37,265 nucleotides of DNA from positions 1 to 37,265 of the forward strand of contig NZ_JAAOMP010000134.1 in assembly GCF_018853815.1 (NCBI RefSeq). Direction: 5' to 3'. Shown here one piece after another: positions 7,496 to 15,444 of this stretch. A model generated the notes under the pieces. It was given only the letters and a program-made list of their open reading frames with translations. It was not told the origin of the DNA and made no database searches. This DNA comes from Acidithiobacillus sulfurivorans. Its GTDB lineage: Bacteria > Pseudomonadota > Gammaproteobacteria > Acidithiobacillales > Acidithiobacillaceae. Numbering within the stretch: position 1 is the stretch's first letter; every line of letters starts with the position of its first letter. Both the position numbers and the translations under genes were made by a program.

Positions 7496-7954
7496 ATGGG
7501 CACCATTAAAGCGACAAGCAAAAACAAGGAAAATAAACGGGTAAAAGCTTGGCAGAACTTCATGACTCGCGTGGTCAATGAAGGTGTGTCATCTGGGTTT
7601 ATTAAGCTTGACGAACACGAAGCAGAAGATGTTGATACGATCAAAGAATATGAGTTTCTTCTAAATAAGCATTTAGTTCGCGTTCTCACCAGAGAGATTG
7701 CTTACGGTGAATTAAGCATTATTGCTGCGATGTGCATGAATGAAGAAATATGCGACGAACATAATGTGGCTGCGTTAAATATCGGTAGACACAAACAGTG
7801 CATAGCCACTGCACGAGGATGGCTAGAACGAAAGACTGGTCAATACATTCAAGATATTGGTAGTTTTCAGTGCAGGGATGAGTATGTGGACAGATTGGCT
7901 GATATGAACGTAAAGCCTTTGGGCTTTGCCAAGTCTGGCCCATTCATGAGGTAA
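7496..7954 (+). CDS. Hypothetical protein
   Basis: A 152-residue protein. ATG 7496, with AAGGG upstream, is preferred over an in-frame TTG at 7460. The N-terminus is Lys-rich and the rest appears all-helical (for example YEFLLNKHLVRVLTREIAYG). There is no recognised domain, signal peptide or membrane segment. It sits 9 bases before the macro-like gene and probably shares its transcript. Confidence 0.6.
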   Translation: MGTIKATSKNKENKRVKAWQNFMTRVVNEGVSSGFIKLDEHEAEDVDTIKEYEFLLNKHLVRVLTREIAYGELSIIAAMCMNEEICDEHNVAALNIGRHKQCIATARGWLERKTGQYIQDIGSFQCRDEYVDRLADMNVKPLGFAKSGPFMR

Positions 7955-7963
7955 GGATACCCA

Positions 7964-8350
7964 ATGATCACCCACAAAGACGGGACGTTACCCACATCCC
8001 CGGCCATTTTCGTGTTCGGAAGCAACCTGGCTGGCCGGCATGGAGCGGGTGCGGCCAAGATCGCCCGGCTACGGTTCGGCGCTGTACCTGGGGTTGGCCG
8101 GGGACGCACCGGGGATGCCTACGCCATTCCTACCAAGAACGCACATCTTGGCGTGCTGTCCCTGGAAGAAGTTCGGCGTGGCGTAAACGATTTTCTGCGA
8201 TACGCAAAGGATCATCAGGAGTTGCGGTTTTTTGTGACCAGGGTCGGGTGTGGCCTGGCTGGGTTCACCAATCAGGAAATCGCGCCCATGTTTCGCGAGG
8301 CAACAGAGAATTGTTATTTTCCGGAAGAGTGGGGGGAGTTTTTCATATGA
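7964..8350 (+). CDS. A1S_2505-type macro-like phage non-structural protein
   Basis: A 128-residue protein with strong family signatures: IFVFGSNLAGRHGAGAA (15-31), a GRGRTGDAYAIPTKN segment, and the C-terminal VGCGLAGFTNQEIAPMF. These are characteristic of a small family often annotated in phages and plasmids as an A1S_2505 non-structural protein and resembling macro domains that bind ADP-ribose-type ligands. The Gly-rich loops fit nucleotide binding. AAGGA lies before ATG 7964. Catalysis has not been shown for the family as far as I know. Its position between the toxin island and an AAA+/phosphatase pair does not settle the role. Confidence 0.8.
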   Translation: MITHKDGTLPTSPAIFVFGSNLAGRHGAGAAKIARLRFGAVPGVGRGRTGDAYAIPTKNAHLGVLSLEEVRRGVNDFLRYAKDHQELRFFVTRVGCGLAGFTNQEIAPMFREATENCYFPEEWGEFFI

Positions 8351-8443
8351 CGTCGCTAGTTCGGACGCGAGTAACTTCATTGGTTCTGGATACGCTGATG
8401 CACTACGTTGGATTTAATCTATAGAGATCATGAGGATGATAAT

Positions 8444-10411
8444 ATGACAAGCATGCAGGTCACACCGGACGTACCTAACACATCGGAAAAGGGCAAGCCA
8501 TCGTCCTTTTCCATCTCTATTCCCGACCTTGGCGAAGGGAAAGCCCTATCATTAGAAAATATCTTAAAGCTGGATTCTTATTCGGAATACAGATCTTTTA
8601 TCAATATCATGTCTGCCGTGATGGAAAATAGCTCGCATTTGTTGCGTAAAGCTATGCTGCACGTGATCATTAAGTACGCCGATGATGTGGGTATCATGCG
8701 CAGATTACTGTTTACAGACTCGCTTCCGTGGTCGAAAATTCATGGGAAGTATCTATGCAAACTGTACATGAAAAACGGAATCAATGAGAACCACCCGTTT
8801 TCCATGTCACATATCGTATTCCCAGAAGTGTACATGCATAAACTCATACGTGACAGGGTTACGTTTGAGGCTTTCTTGAAGATAAAACAGGTAACAGATG
8901 CAGAGATGCAGGAGCATTTCGGCGAACAAAGTTTCCGATTTCACGCATCTAACTGGAAGATTGTTTTTCTAATGTCTCGACGTGACGAGTTCATATCACG
9001 TATGGGGTACGATGCTACTCTGCTTTTTCTGGTGAACGCTTTCATTCAAAGAGTTAAAAGCGCCAATGTTGATAGTGCTAGTGAGCGGTACATTAAGCAT
9101 TGTGTCAGTGAAGTGCAGGATATTCTTTTTGGGCTGAATACTTTTCCATCTCGCAGTGCGTCAGAGTCCGTCATGTTCGATATAATGGCAATTATAGACG
9201 CGCTAGAGAAGATGGATCCGCAACCATTTGGTTGGGAGGAAATGGTGGCAACCATGCTTCCAAAACCGTTATCGGCAGATATGCTATCTAACATACTGGA
9301 AAATGCTGGCGATAAGCTGAAATGGTACATGGGGCGACACTACACTGAATGGGATTCTAACCATATCGTACAAATACAGAAAGCCGATAAAAGAGGCGAT
9401 TCTATTCTGCGTGGCATACAGAAAAATACCATATTAGTTACCCCAGATATTATAGACGGCGGTGTTAAACAAGATGCACCCTTGAAGTTAGACGCCACAC
9501 AGGTGCCGACGCAGAATCTATCGGTAAAAATTCCCGCTGCATTTTCTGGGATGAGTCTACGCGTTGTTCAAAATTTTAAGGCTAATCCGGACGATCGTGC
9601 GGTTAAGGCGTATAATGGGATGTCTGGTAAGGATATCCCACTTATTGCCGCGCCAGACCCCGAGATGGTTTTTTCCTGTCTGGACAGGATGTTCCCATGG
9701 GCGCAGCGGGCCAATGAGATTATCTGTAGGCAGATCAGTATGTGCCGCATGGGACGGGGCTATGTGTACATTAACCCATTATTGTTGATCGGTCGTCCTG
9801 GTGTGGGCAAAACACGGTATAGCCAGATGTTGGCAAAAATACTAGGTATTCCTATGACGTATTACGGCGCGGGTGGCAGCATGGACGTCATGTTACTGAA
9901 GGGGTCAGCAAGAGGCTGGTCCAGCACCAGACCTTCGTTAGCATTAGAAACCATACGTCAGCACAACATAGCCAACCCGATGATACTGGTAGACGAAATT
10001 GATAAGGCAGGTTCCGGTACGCATAACGGGCGTGTAGAGGATTATCTGCACAACGTTTTGGAACCAAGTAGTGCACGATCTATTCTGGATGAATGTTTAA
10101 TGGTTCCGGTAGATCTATCCGCGATTACGTGGGTACTTACAGCCAATTACAAGGAGCATCTCTCAGGTAGTCTGTTGAGCCGCCTGCTCACCATTGAGAT
10201 ACCCGCCCCCAGCAAACAGCACCATGAAACGGTGGTCCACGGGGTGATCAGCAGCGTCATGGAAGAGTACGGAATTCACACTAATCAGCTACCGGATATA
10301 TCCGATATGCTCTGGGCTACGTTTATGGAATCCGCATCAAATCCGAGAACGCTTCGCAAAATGGTGGGAGCATGGATTGGTGAAGTGGGCAGGCAAGTAG
10401 TCATACAGTAA
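8444..10411 (+). CDS. Lon-like AAA+ ATPase without a protease domain
   Basis: A 655-residue protein. ATG 8444 has GAGG 8 bases upstream; an in-frame start at 8408 has none. The C-terminal third is an AAA+ module: Walker A GRPGVGKT (450-457), Walker B MILVDEID (512-519), the sensor-1 segment VLTANY, and an Arg-rich lid with SLLSRLL. The NPMILVDEIDKAG and VLEPSSARS style resembles the AAA+ part of Lon. No Ser-Lys protease domain follows, because the protein ends at the lid. The N-terminal 440 residues are mostly helical and unrecognised, probably a substrate- or partner-binding region. It is followed after 14 bases by a PPP phosphatase, likely in one operon. The role could be remodelling of a protein or DNA complex of the element. 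Confidence 0.8.
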   Translation: MTSMQVTPDVPNTSEKGKPSSFSISIPDLGEGKALSLENILKLDSYSEYRSFINIMSAVMENSSHLLRKAMLHVIIKYADDVGIMRRLLFTDSLPWSKIHGKYLCKLYMKNGINENHPFSMSHIVFPEVYMHKLIRDRVTFEAFLKIKQVTDAEMQEHFGEQSFRFHASNWKIVFLMSRRDEFISRMGYDATLLFLVNAFIQRVKSANVDSASERYIKHCVSEVQDILFGLNTFPSRSASESVMFDIMAIIDALEKMDPQPFGWEEMVATMLPKPLSADMLSNILENAGDKLKWYMGRHYTEWDSNHIVQIQKADKRGDSILRGIQKNTILVTPDIIDGGVKQDAPLKLDATQVPTQNLSVKIPAAFSGMSLRVVQNFKANPDDRAVKAYNGMSGKDIPLIAAPDPEMVFSCLDRMFPWAQRANEIICRQISMCRMGRGYVYINPLLLIGRPGVGKTRYSQMLAKILGIPMTYYGAGGSMDVMLLKGSARGWSSTRPSLALETIRQHNIANPMILVDEIDKAGSGTHNGRVEDYLHNVLEPSSARSILDECLMVPVDLSAITWVLTANYKEHLSGSLLSRLLTIEIPAPSKQHHETVVHGVISSVMEEYGIHTNQLPDISDMLWATFMESASNPRTLRKMVGAWIGEVGRQVVIQ

Positions 10412-10425
10412 ATAAGGAACTATTC

Positions 10426-11442
10426 ATGAGCATATACGGGTATTACGAAAAAACCTTGTGGGACCGTGCCAACGGCTTTGGCGGCAAAGACACGAAAACC
10501 GCGTCTTCAACGCCGTTCATCCAGAAAAAGATCGTGCGTCACGCGGCTAATACCCAAGGCCGGGATTTCATCGTCGGCGACCTGCATGGTTGCGCGGGCT
10601 ATCTGGATACGCTACTGCGGTACGTTGGATTCGATCCATCCACGGATCGTCTGTTCAGTGTGGGCGACCTGACGGATCGTGGACCGGATAGCCCTGCGGT
10701 GCTCGACTGGCTCCGCGAACCCTGGTTCCTGCCGGTACTGGGCAATCATGACGCTATGTTAATGGCGGTGTTGATGGATCAACTTGAGACGGTCTCCGAC
10801 GTCAAGGAGATGTCCCCTGTAGATCGTGTTCGCATCGAGGTGTACGGTGGCTCGTTTTTCAGTAATGGCGGTAAATGGTTGCTGCCATTTTTGCAGGGAT
10901 CAGCGCATCTCGACACGTTGGCGGGCTGGCTGGATCTCTTGCGGGGAATGCCGCTTATTCGGGTAGTTGGTGCAGATTCGCCCAGCCGCTTCCACGTCGC
11001 CCATGCCGAACTTTTGGGCGGTGATGCCGACTGGTGTGACCAGACGCTGGATCAGTCGGACGCCGAGGAGAATCCATTGTGGGAATCCCCGCATAATATC
11101 TGGGGGTTCGACATGACCGGCGACGGCCTGGACCATGTATTGTGGGGGCGAGAGTTGCGCGCTCGGGTGGCTGAGAACGGTATGACGGACCAGCCGGGTT
11201 TGTCCCGGACGTATGTGGGGCACACTATCACAGTGATGCGGGATCCATCGCGATTGCTGACAGTGGGGTCGCATGTATTTCTGGATACCGGCTCATACAA
11301 ATCTGTTCCCAATGACAAAGGGGTATGCGACCAGAACCACGGGCTGACTATCTGGTGCCATCAGGAAGAACGCGGCTGGAAGTTCAATGGCGAGAAGGTC
11401 GTGGATGTGCGAGTTGCGAACGGACAGGAGGACGCGGAATGA
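10426..11442 (+). CDS. PPP-family (lambda-type) metallophosphatase
   Basis: A 338-residue protein with the full phosphoesterase motif set: GDLHG (51-55), GDLTDRG (80-86), GNHD (106-109), later a His in YVGHT, and LDTGS. This order is that of the PPP Ser/Thr phosphatases such as phage lambda phosphatase and PrpA/PrpB, which use two metal ions. A 40-residue N-terminal extension precedes the domain. AAGGAA lies before ATG 10426. The 3' end reaches into the region where a toxin remnant begins (11468), 26 bases downstream. The substrate is unknown. Confidence 0.88.
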   Translation: MSIYGYYEKTLWDRANGFGGKDTKTASSTPFIQKKIVRHAANTQGRDFIVGDLHGCAGYLDTLLRYVGFDPSTDRLFSVGDLTDRGPDSPAVLDWLREPWFLPVLGNHDAMLMAVLMDQLETVSDVKEMSPVDRVRIEVYGGSFFSNGGKWLLPFLQGSAHLDTLAGWLDLLRGMPLIRVVGADSPSRFHVAHAELLGGDADWCDQTLDQSDAEENPLWESPHNIWGFDMTGDGLDHVLWGRELRARVAENGMTDQPGLSRTYVGHTITVMRDPSRLLTVGSHVFLDTGSYKSVPNDKGVCDQNHGLTIWCHQEERGWKFNGEKVVDVRVANGQEDAE

Positions 11443-11467
11443 CTACAAAGAAGACCTCAGCAGCTAT

Positions 11468-11629
11468 CTGCTCCATGACATGGAAGATATCGGCAAGGGA
11501 GTAGTCGTTGACGCTGCCGTCCATGAAGGGGGAAAGATTGTTGAACACGAGGCCGAGAAAAAGGCGGCTGAAACTAGCGGAAAAATATACTCTAAACATA
11601 TAATAAACAGAAAAAACGCTGGAAAATGA
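11468..11629 (+). pseudogene. Toxin remnant, duplicated leader of the LHH toxin
   Basis: Bases 11468-11572 match 13437-13541 at 101 of 105 positions. In the frame ending at TGA 11627-11629 they encode the same post-signal segment as the LHH toxin (HDMEDIGKGVVVDAAVHEG onward). The signal peptide before it is missing and the sequence after it leaves the LHH protein, ending 18 residues later without a nuclease domain. The fragment is therefore a non-functional toxin head. It is directly followed by a SUKH immunity gene, the same order as in the intact copy, marking the left edge of a tandem duplication. Confidence 0.8.
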
Positions 11630-11647
11630 GAGCAGAGGAATACGAAA

Positions 11648-12136
11648 ATGAAAACCCTTGAAGCCATTAAACAAAAAATAAACAAGATAGATGATGAGAA
11701 TAAGTTGTTTATTGCAAAAAACTTGGTGGCTCGCGATCCGGATATTGAAAAAATAAAATCTGACCTGGGTGTACATCTTCCAAAAAGCTATCAGTGGTTT
11801 CTCAAGACTTATGGTGCTGGAGGTGTCAACGGCGTGTTCATAGAAGGCATGGGCACTCCAGACCATCGATATGCCGTGGTGGAGGAAACCTTGGACTTTC
11901 GGAAAGATCATCCATCCGTTTTGCCGGAGTGGGTTTTCCTGGAATGGTTTAGTGACGATTGGGTATGCCTGCTGGATACCAGCGGGTGCCATGAAACCAC
12001 AGAAGAATGCCCGGTTATTGTCTATCAAATTGGAGAGGATCGATGGGAAAAGGGATGGGACACCTTTGCTGATTATCTCGAAGAGCGGTTTTTTGGGGGA
12101 GGAGATGACAGGAAAAAAATGGAACTTTTGTGCTAA
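11648..12136 (+). CDS. SUKH (SMI1/KNR4) family immunity protein
   Basis: A 162-residue soluble protein. The SUKH signature is clear: DIEKIKSDLGVHLPKSYQWF (about 36-55), then YGAGG, the conserved Ile/Val-x-E-x-Leu-Pro-x-x-Tyr pattern followed by Gly-Gly. Later FLEWFSDDWVCLLD matches the typical F-x-x-x-G/D-x-x-x-x-D segment. SUKH proteins neutralise diverse nuclease toxins by direct binding. Its toxin is reduced to the remnant at 11468-11629, so this is an orphan immunity gene. It is paralogous to the SUKH gene at 13913 (LPxSYxWFLxxYGAGGxNG in both). Confidence 0.85.
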   Translation: MKTLEAIKQKINKIDDENKLFIAKNLVARDPDIEKIKSDLGVHLPKSYQWFLKTYGAGGVNGVFIEGMGTPDHRYAVVEETLDFRKDHPSVLPEWVFLEWFSDDWVCLLDTSGCHETTEECPVIVYQIGEDRWEKGWDTFADYLEERFFGGGDDRKKMELLC

Positions 12137-12190
12137 AATTTCATCTGAGCAAACCCACCAGGTAATCAATAAAACGCCATAGTTCGCGCC

Positions 12191-12360
12191 TTGTCCGCTG
12201 GCGATGCACCGGTTGATGGCTGGTCTTTGTCAGACGTTTATCTCGTTCGCAAACAGAAAACGGTTTTTGATATGGATGTACCCCTTTGGACGGTGGAAGA
12301 GAGCAGAAGTGATTTGATGTTACGGTATTGGATATACGGGTTACTTAACGGAGTATTTTT
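12191..12360 (+). pseudogene. Possible gene remnant before the metallophosphoesterase
   Basis: In the 224-base gap after the SUKH gene, one frame from about 12191 encodes a protein-like stretch (DVYLVRKQKTVFDMDVPLWT and then VEESRSDLMLRY). The V-P-L-W-T-x-E-E-x-R-S-D-L pattern recalls small uncharacterised proteins such as DUF7668. There is only a TTG start, no good ribosome binding site, and the frame runs out inside the next gene, so it is probably a fragment. The family link is from memory and weak. Confidence 0.35.
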
Positions 12361-13071
12361 ATGCGCATCGCCTACGCTTCCGACCTCCACCTGGAGTTCG
12401 ATAATTCCTTCACACTGACCGGTCTATCAATGCCAACCGGCCCCGCCGACGTGCTGGTCCTGGCCGGTGATGTGGAAATACTGCCCATGCATTACGTGAA
12501 GCTTTTGTGTAAGCTGCGCATCGTGTATGACGGTCCAGTGATCTTTGTGCTGGGCAACCACGAATATTATAACGGGGTCTTCCCCGATGACCGACAAAAG
12601 TACCGGGAGGCCATCGCCCATGATCCCAAAGCGTACCTGCTGGAAAACGAGTCGGTCGTGATCGATGGCGTCCGCTTTCTGGGCGCGGCCCTCTGGACGG
12701 ACTTCGCTGTGATCGAGGACGCAGATTCCCGGTGCATCACCCCGGAAGCCATCCTCCAGGCGCATCGGGACAGCATCGCCTGGCTGGATGACCAGTTCAC
12801 CAATCACCCTTTTGCGGGGCCAACAGTGGTGATTACCCATCACGCGCCCAGTTACCGAAGTCAGCACCCCCGATTCGCCGGAAGTCCCATATCGGGCGGA
12901 TTCTGCTCCAATCAGGAGCATTACATTCAACGCTGGCAGCCCGATGTCTGGATTCATGGCCATGTGCATGATCCCATGGATTACCGGATAGGCCACACCA
13001 GGGTGCTGTGCAATCCCTGGGGGTATCCAGGCGAAGGCCGGGCAAGAGAATACCGGATCGTAGAAGTTTGA
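12361..13071 (+). CDS. Calcineurin-like metallophosphoesterase
   Basis: A 236-residue protein with the motif order of the calcineurin-like family: SDLHLE (7-12), AGDVEI, GNHEYYNG, THHAPS and HGHVHD. These residues bind a di-metal centre. The family covers phosphodiesterases and nucleases acting on nucleotides or nucleic acids; the substrate is not evident. A decayed second copy lies at 14371-14815, with C-terminal identity such as GHVHD-x-M-x-YRIG and RVLCNPWGYP. The gene lies between the SUKH gene and a truncated copy of the membrane-protein gene at 15445. Confidence 0.88.
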   Translation: MRIAYASDLHLEFDNSFTLTGLSMPTGPADVLVLAGDVEILPMHYVKLLCKLRIVYDGPVIFVLGNHEYYNGVFPDDRQKYREAIAHDPKAYLLENESVVIDGVRFLGAALWTDFAVIEDADSRCITPEAILQAHRDSIAWLDDQFTNHPFAGPTVVITHHAPSYRSQHPRFAGSPISGGFCSNQEHYIQRWQPDVWIHGHVHDPMDYRIGHTRVLCNPWGYPGEGRAREYRIVEV

Positions 13072-13084
13072 CAGGAGAAATCCC

Positions 13085-13228
13085 ATGATCCACAAGAAAC
13101 CCTGGTTCCGAAAGAAATTCCAGAAGCATCTCACTCCGGAGGTCGAGGAACTCATGGACCAACTGGGGAGCCGTTATGTGGTTTCTCCCACGATTGCCTT
13201 TGTCTGGGAGGAAAGCCTGTGCAGATGA
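13085..13228 (+). pseudogene. Truncated copy of the HKKPWF membrane protein
   Basis: ATG 13085, with AGGAG upstream, opens a 47-residue frame. Its first 37 residues match the N-terminus of the protein at 15445 (HKKPWFRK-x-FQKHLTPE-x-EELMDQL). It then departs (FVWEESLCR) and stops before either membrane segment. It is the right-hand end of copy A of the duplication. It could still be translated as a short peptide. A further 33-codon frame begins at the overlapping ATG 13225 and ends at 13326, without recognisable features. Confidence 0.7.
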
Positions 13229-13361
13229 CGGATATTTTGAACGCGGTGATGCCTTTTAGTGCCGAAGTGGAGAAAAAGGATCGCCGGATTTTTCGGTTGC
13301 GGGAATGGGGCTGCAATCGTCAGTAAAATCTTGGTAACGGCCTTAAATAAGGAAAGTGAGC

Positions 13362-13916
13362 ATGCGTTTCAACTGGAAATTTATTTTGGCGGCGGTTCTG
13401 GCGATCAATATGGGTGTTGGTACCGCTGACGCCGGGCTGTTCCATGACATGGAGGATATCGGCAAGGGAGTAGTGGTTGACGCTGCCGTCCATGAAGGGG
13501 AAAAGATTGTTGAACACGAGGCCGAGAAAAAGGCGGCTGAAGATGCCGGAAGGTCGTACATTAAGCGCCGCTTCGAGGGAAGAAGTACATACCAGTTAAA
13601 GCATGGGATAAACCCTGAAACAAAAGATGTAAAGGGTCGAACAAACTTGCAAAGAATGAAGGAGGGGTTGGCACCGATTGGGCAAGATGGAAAACCTGTT
13701 GCGCTGCACCATCTCATACAAGAGGAACCTGGTCCAATTGCTGAGATTAGGCAGACTTTACATGCTTCAGGGCACAAGGTTCTTCATGGTGTTATAGAAG
13801 ACGGGAAGATCTTCAGAAATGACCCTTCACTAAAAAGAGGTTTTGAGTCATTTAGGTCACGCTACTGGAAAAACAGATTCAAAAACTATCAGGCCACATC
13901 CAAAGGTGTAAAATGA
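13362..13916 (+). CDS. Exported LHH-family nuclease toxin
   Basis: A 184-residue protein. ATG 13362 has AAGGAA upstream; an in-frame GTG at 13356 is less likely. A Sec signal peptide (basic FNWKF, then ILAAVLAI, cut after ADA at 22-24) is followed by a charged helical spacer (26-75) shared with the remnant at 11468. The C-terminal 95 residues are an LHH nuclease domain of the HNH/Endo VII superfamily: NLQRMKEGLAPIGQDGKPV, then LHH at 115-117, a Gln-Glu-x-x-Gly-Pro segment, and FRSRYWKNRFKNY. These are hallmarks of polymorphic toxin tips. The stop overlaps the SUKH immunity gene by 4 bases. No secretion partner domain such as PAAR, RHS or LXG is present. Confidence 0.87.
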   Translation: MRFNWKFILAAVLAINMGVGTADAGLFHDMEDIGKGVVVDAAVHEGEKIVEHEAEKKAAEDAGRSYIKRRFEGRSTYQLKHGINPETKDVKGRTNLQRMKEGLAPIGQDGKPVALHHLIQEEPGPIAEIRQTLHASGHKVLHGVIEDGKIFRNDPSLKRGFESFRSRYWKNRFKNYQATSKGVK

Positions 13917-14374
13917 TTTGCGATAACGAAAAATTTATTCATTTTATCGAACGAAATCGCGGTGAATTTAGCTTCATTGACGCTGCTTACCTAGCAACAG
14001 ACGCCGATATTAGTTATATTGAACAAGCCGTTCAATGTGCATTGCCTGCATCTTATGTGTGGTTCCTGGAAAAATATGGCGCCGGTGGCATTAATGGCAC
14101 CGACATCAACGGTGTAGGCGTGCCGGAATTCAGGTATCACGCCATCGACGAAACGGCAAAACTGATAGAGAAAAGCAATAACCTAAAAGAAGGCAAGTTC
14201 TTGCTTCTGGAAGAATATGAAGAGGGATGGGCGTTTTTACTAGATTTGACGCGCTGCTTGCCAGGAGACGATGATTCGCCCGTTGTTGCGTACAACACGT
14301 TCACTGACACCATTGATCCAGTGTGGAACTCGTTTTGCACGTTCATTCAGGAACGGTTTGGGTTTCGTTCATGA
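13913..14374 (+). CDS. SUKH family immunity protein for the LHH toxin
   Basis: A 153-residue acidic soluble protein, translationally coupled to the toxin (ATGA overlap at 13913). The SUKH core is visible: DISYIEQAVQCALPASYVWF, then KYGAGGINGTDINGVG, and later EEYEEGWAFLLDL. The order and overlap make it the cognate immunity protein of the LHH nuclease. SUKH with LHH or related HNH toxins is a known pairing in polymorphic toxin loci. Its stop overlaps the ATG of the decayed metallophosphoesterase (ATGA at 14371). Confidence 0.87.
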   Translation: MICDNEKFIHFIERNRGEFSFIDAAYLATDADISYIEQAVQCALPASYVWFLEKYGAGGINGTDINGVGVPEFRYHAIDETAKLIEKSNNLKEGKFLLLEEYEEGWAFLLDLTRCLPGDDDSPVVAYNTFTDTIDPVWNSFCTFIQERFGFRS

Positions 14375-14815
14375 GAATTGCCTATGCATCTGGCTCTTAT
14401 CTCAACAACCCCATCAGGGGGACGGTAAAAATATTGAACATACTGGTTCTTTGACAAGGTAATTATTTGATGTGCAGACTAAATAACAGGACACAGCGTC
14501 ACCCATTGTTCTCCCAAGAAACAGAACAAGTGTTATTTCATCGCCTGGGCGTTACTTCTTACCGTGAAGTGCTGGACAGGGATTACGCTACGTCACCCAA
14601 AACCACGACGCCGCATCCATGGTCAACAGGAGCATCGCATTCAACGCTGGCAGCCTGCCATCTGGATTCATGGTCACGTGCATGACCGGATGAATTACCG
14701 AATAGGGAAAACACGGGTGTTGTGCAATCCCTGGGGGTATCCCAATGAGGGGAATACCAGGGAATACCGGATCGTCGAAACGAATACAATGAGCAAGGAG
14801 GATAGCTATGCATGA
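14371..14815 (+). pseudogene. Decayed copy of the metallophosphoesterase
   Basis: The first seven residues (MRIAYAS, from 14371) equal those of the intact enzyme at 12361. The frame then diverges and stops at 14454. The C-terminal quarter reappears from about 14609 (QQEHRIQRWQP, IHGHVHDRMNYRIG, RVLCNPWGYP, REYRIVE) and ends at 14815. The middle, with the SDLH, GDV and GNHE metal ligands, is gone, so the copy is inactive. The 150 bases between the two pieces contain nothing I recognise. A 12-base match to the intact gene's last codons lies beyond the exonuclease gene (15408-15419). Confidence 0.8.
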
Positions 14816-15401
14816 TGTGATGATGGATATTGAGGCGCTGTCCACCCAACTGGGAGCAGTAGTGCTTACTATTGGTGCCGTCGTTTTCGATCCAGAGTCT
14901 GACCAGATCGGGCAGAGCTTTGCCATTCGCCTGCCTGCTCAGGAGCAAATAGACCGGGGTGCGCTGGTGGATATTGACACCATCCAATGGTGGATGGATC
15001 AGTCCCTGGAGGCGAGGCAGGCGGCTTTTCAAGGCCCTTGCGCACACTCGGTAGCTCACGGCCTCGGCAAATTCTCCCGCTTTCTCCAGCGTATCCCCTC
15101 AGAAAGATTGCGGATTTGGTCCAATGGCCCATCCTTCGATTCCGCGCAACTGCAACTCCTGTACGCGCGCTTCCAGGAGCCTTTGGGACCCGGGAATGGA
15201 TGGCCGGTGCGGTACAACGCGGATCGGGATTGCCGCACCCTCTTTGAACTGGCCTATCCGCAAGGCGGCATTCCCGTGGAAGACGAGGGCGTGGCGCACA
15301 ATGCGGCGGATGATGCCGTTTGGCAGGCCAGGGCGGTACAGGCTTGTGTGCGGAAATTCAGAGGGGGCCGTCTATTTGGCGTCTCCAGCCATTTCGATTG
15401 A
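14808..15401 (+). CDS. DnaQ-like 3'-5' exonuclease/exoribonuclease
   Basis: A 197-residue phage-type exonuclease. The N-terminus VMMDIEALST (4-13) holds the Asp-x-Glu of motif I of the DEDD family, followed by LTIGAVVFD. NGPSFDSAQL gives motif II, and HNAADDAVWQA gives the His and Asp of motif III. It is closest in style to the phage 3'-5' exoribonuclease/exonuclease family. GGAGG lies 8 bases before ATG 14808. The gene begins inside the end of the metallophosphoesterase remnant. The copy A segment has no such gene, so it may have been inserted into copy B. Confidence 0.88.
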   Translation: MHDVMMDIEALSTQLGAVVLTIGAVVFDPESDQIGQSFAIRLPAQEQIDRGALVDIDTIQWWMDQSLEARQAAFQGPCAHSVAHGLGKFSRFLQRIPSERLRIWSNGPSFDSAQLQLLYARFQEPLGPGNGWPVRYNADRDCRTLFELAYPQGGIPVEDEGVAHNAADDAVWQARAVQACVRKFRGGRLFGVSSHFD

Positions 15402-15444
15402 TGTGCAGTAGAAGTTTGAAAAAATAAACAGGAGGATACCCACC

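Noticed and set aside
13225-13326. 33-codon frame after the truncated membrane-protein copy
   Set aside because: It overlaps the previous stop in ATGA fashion but has no ribosome binding site of its own and no resemblance to any family. Mentioned only within the neighbouring entry.
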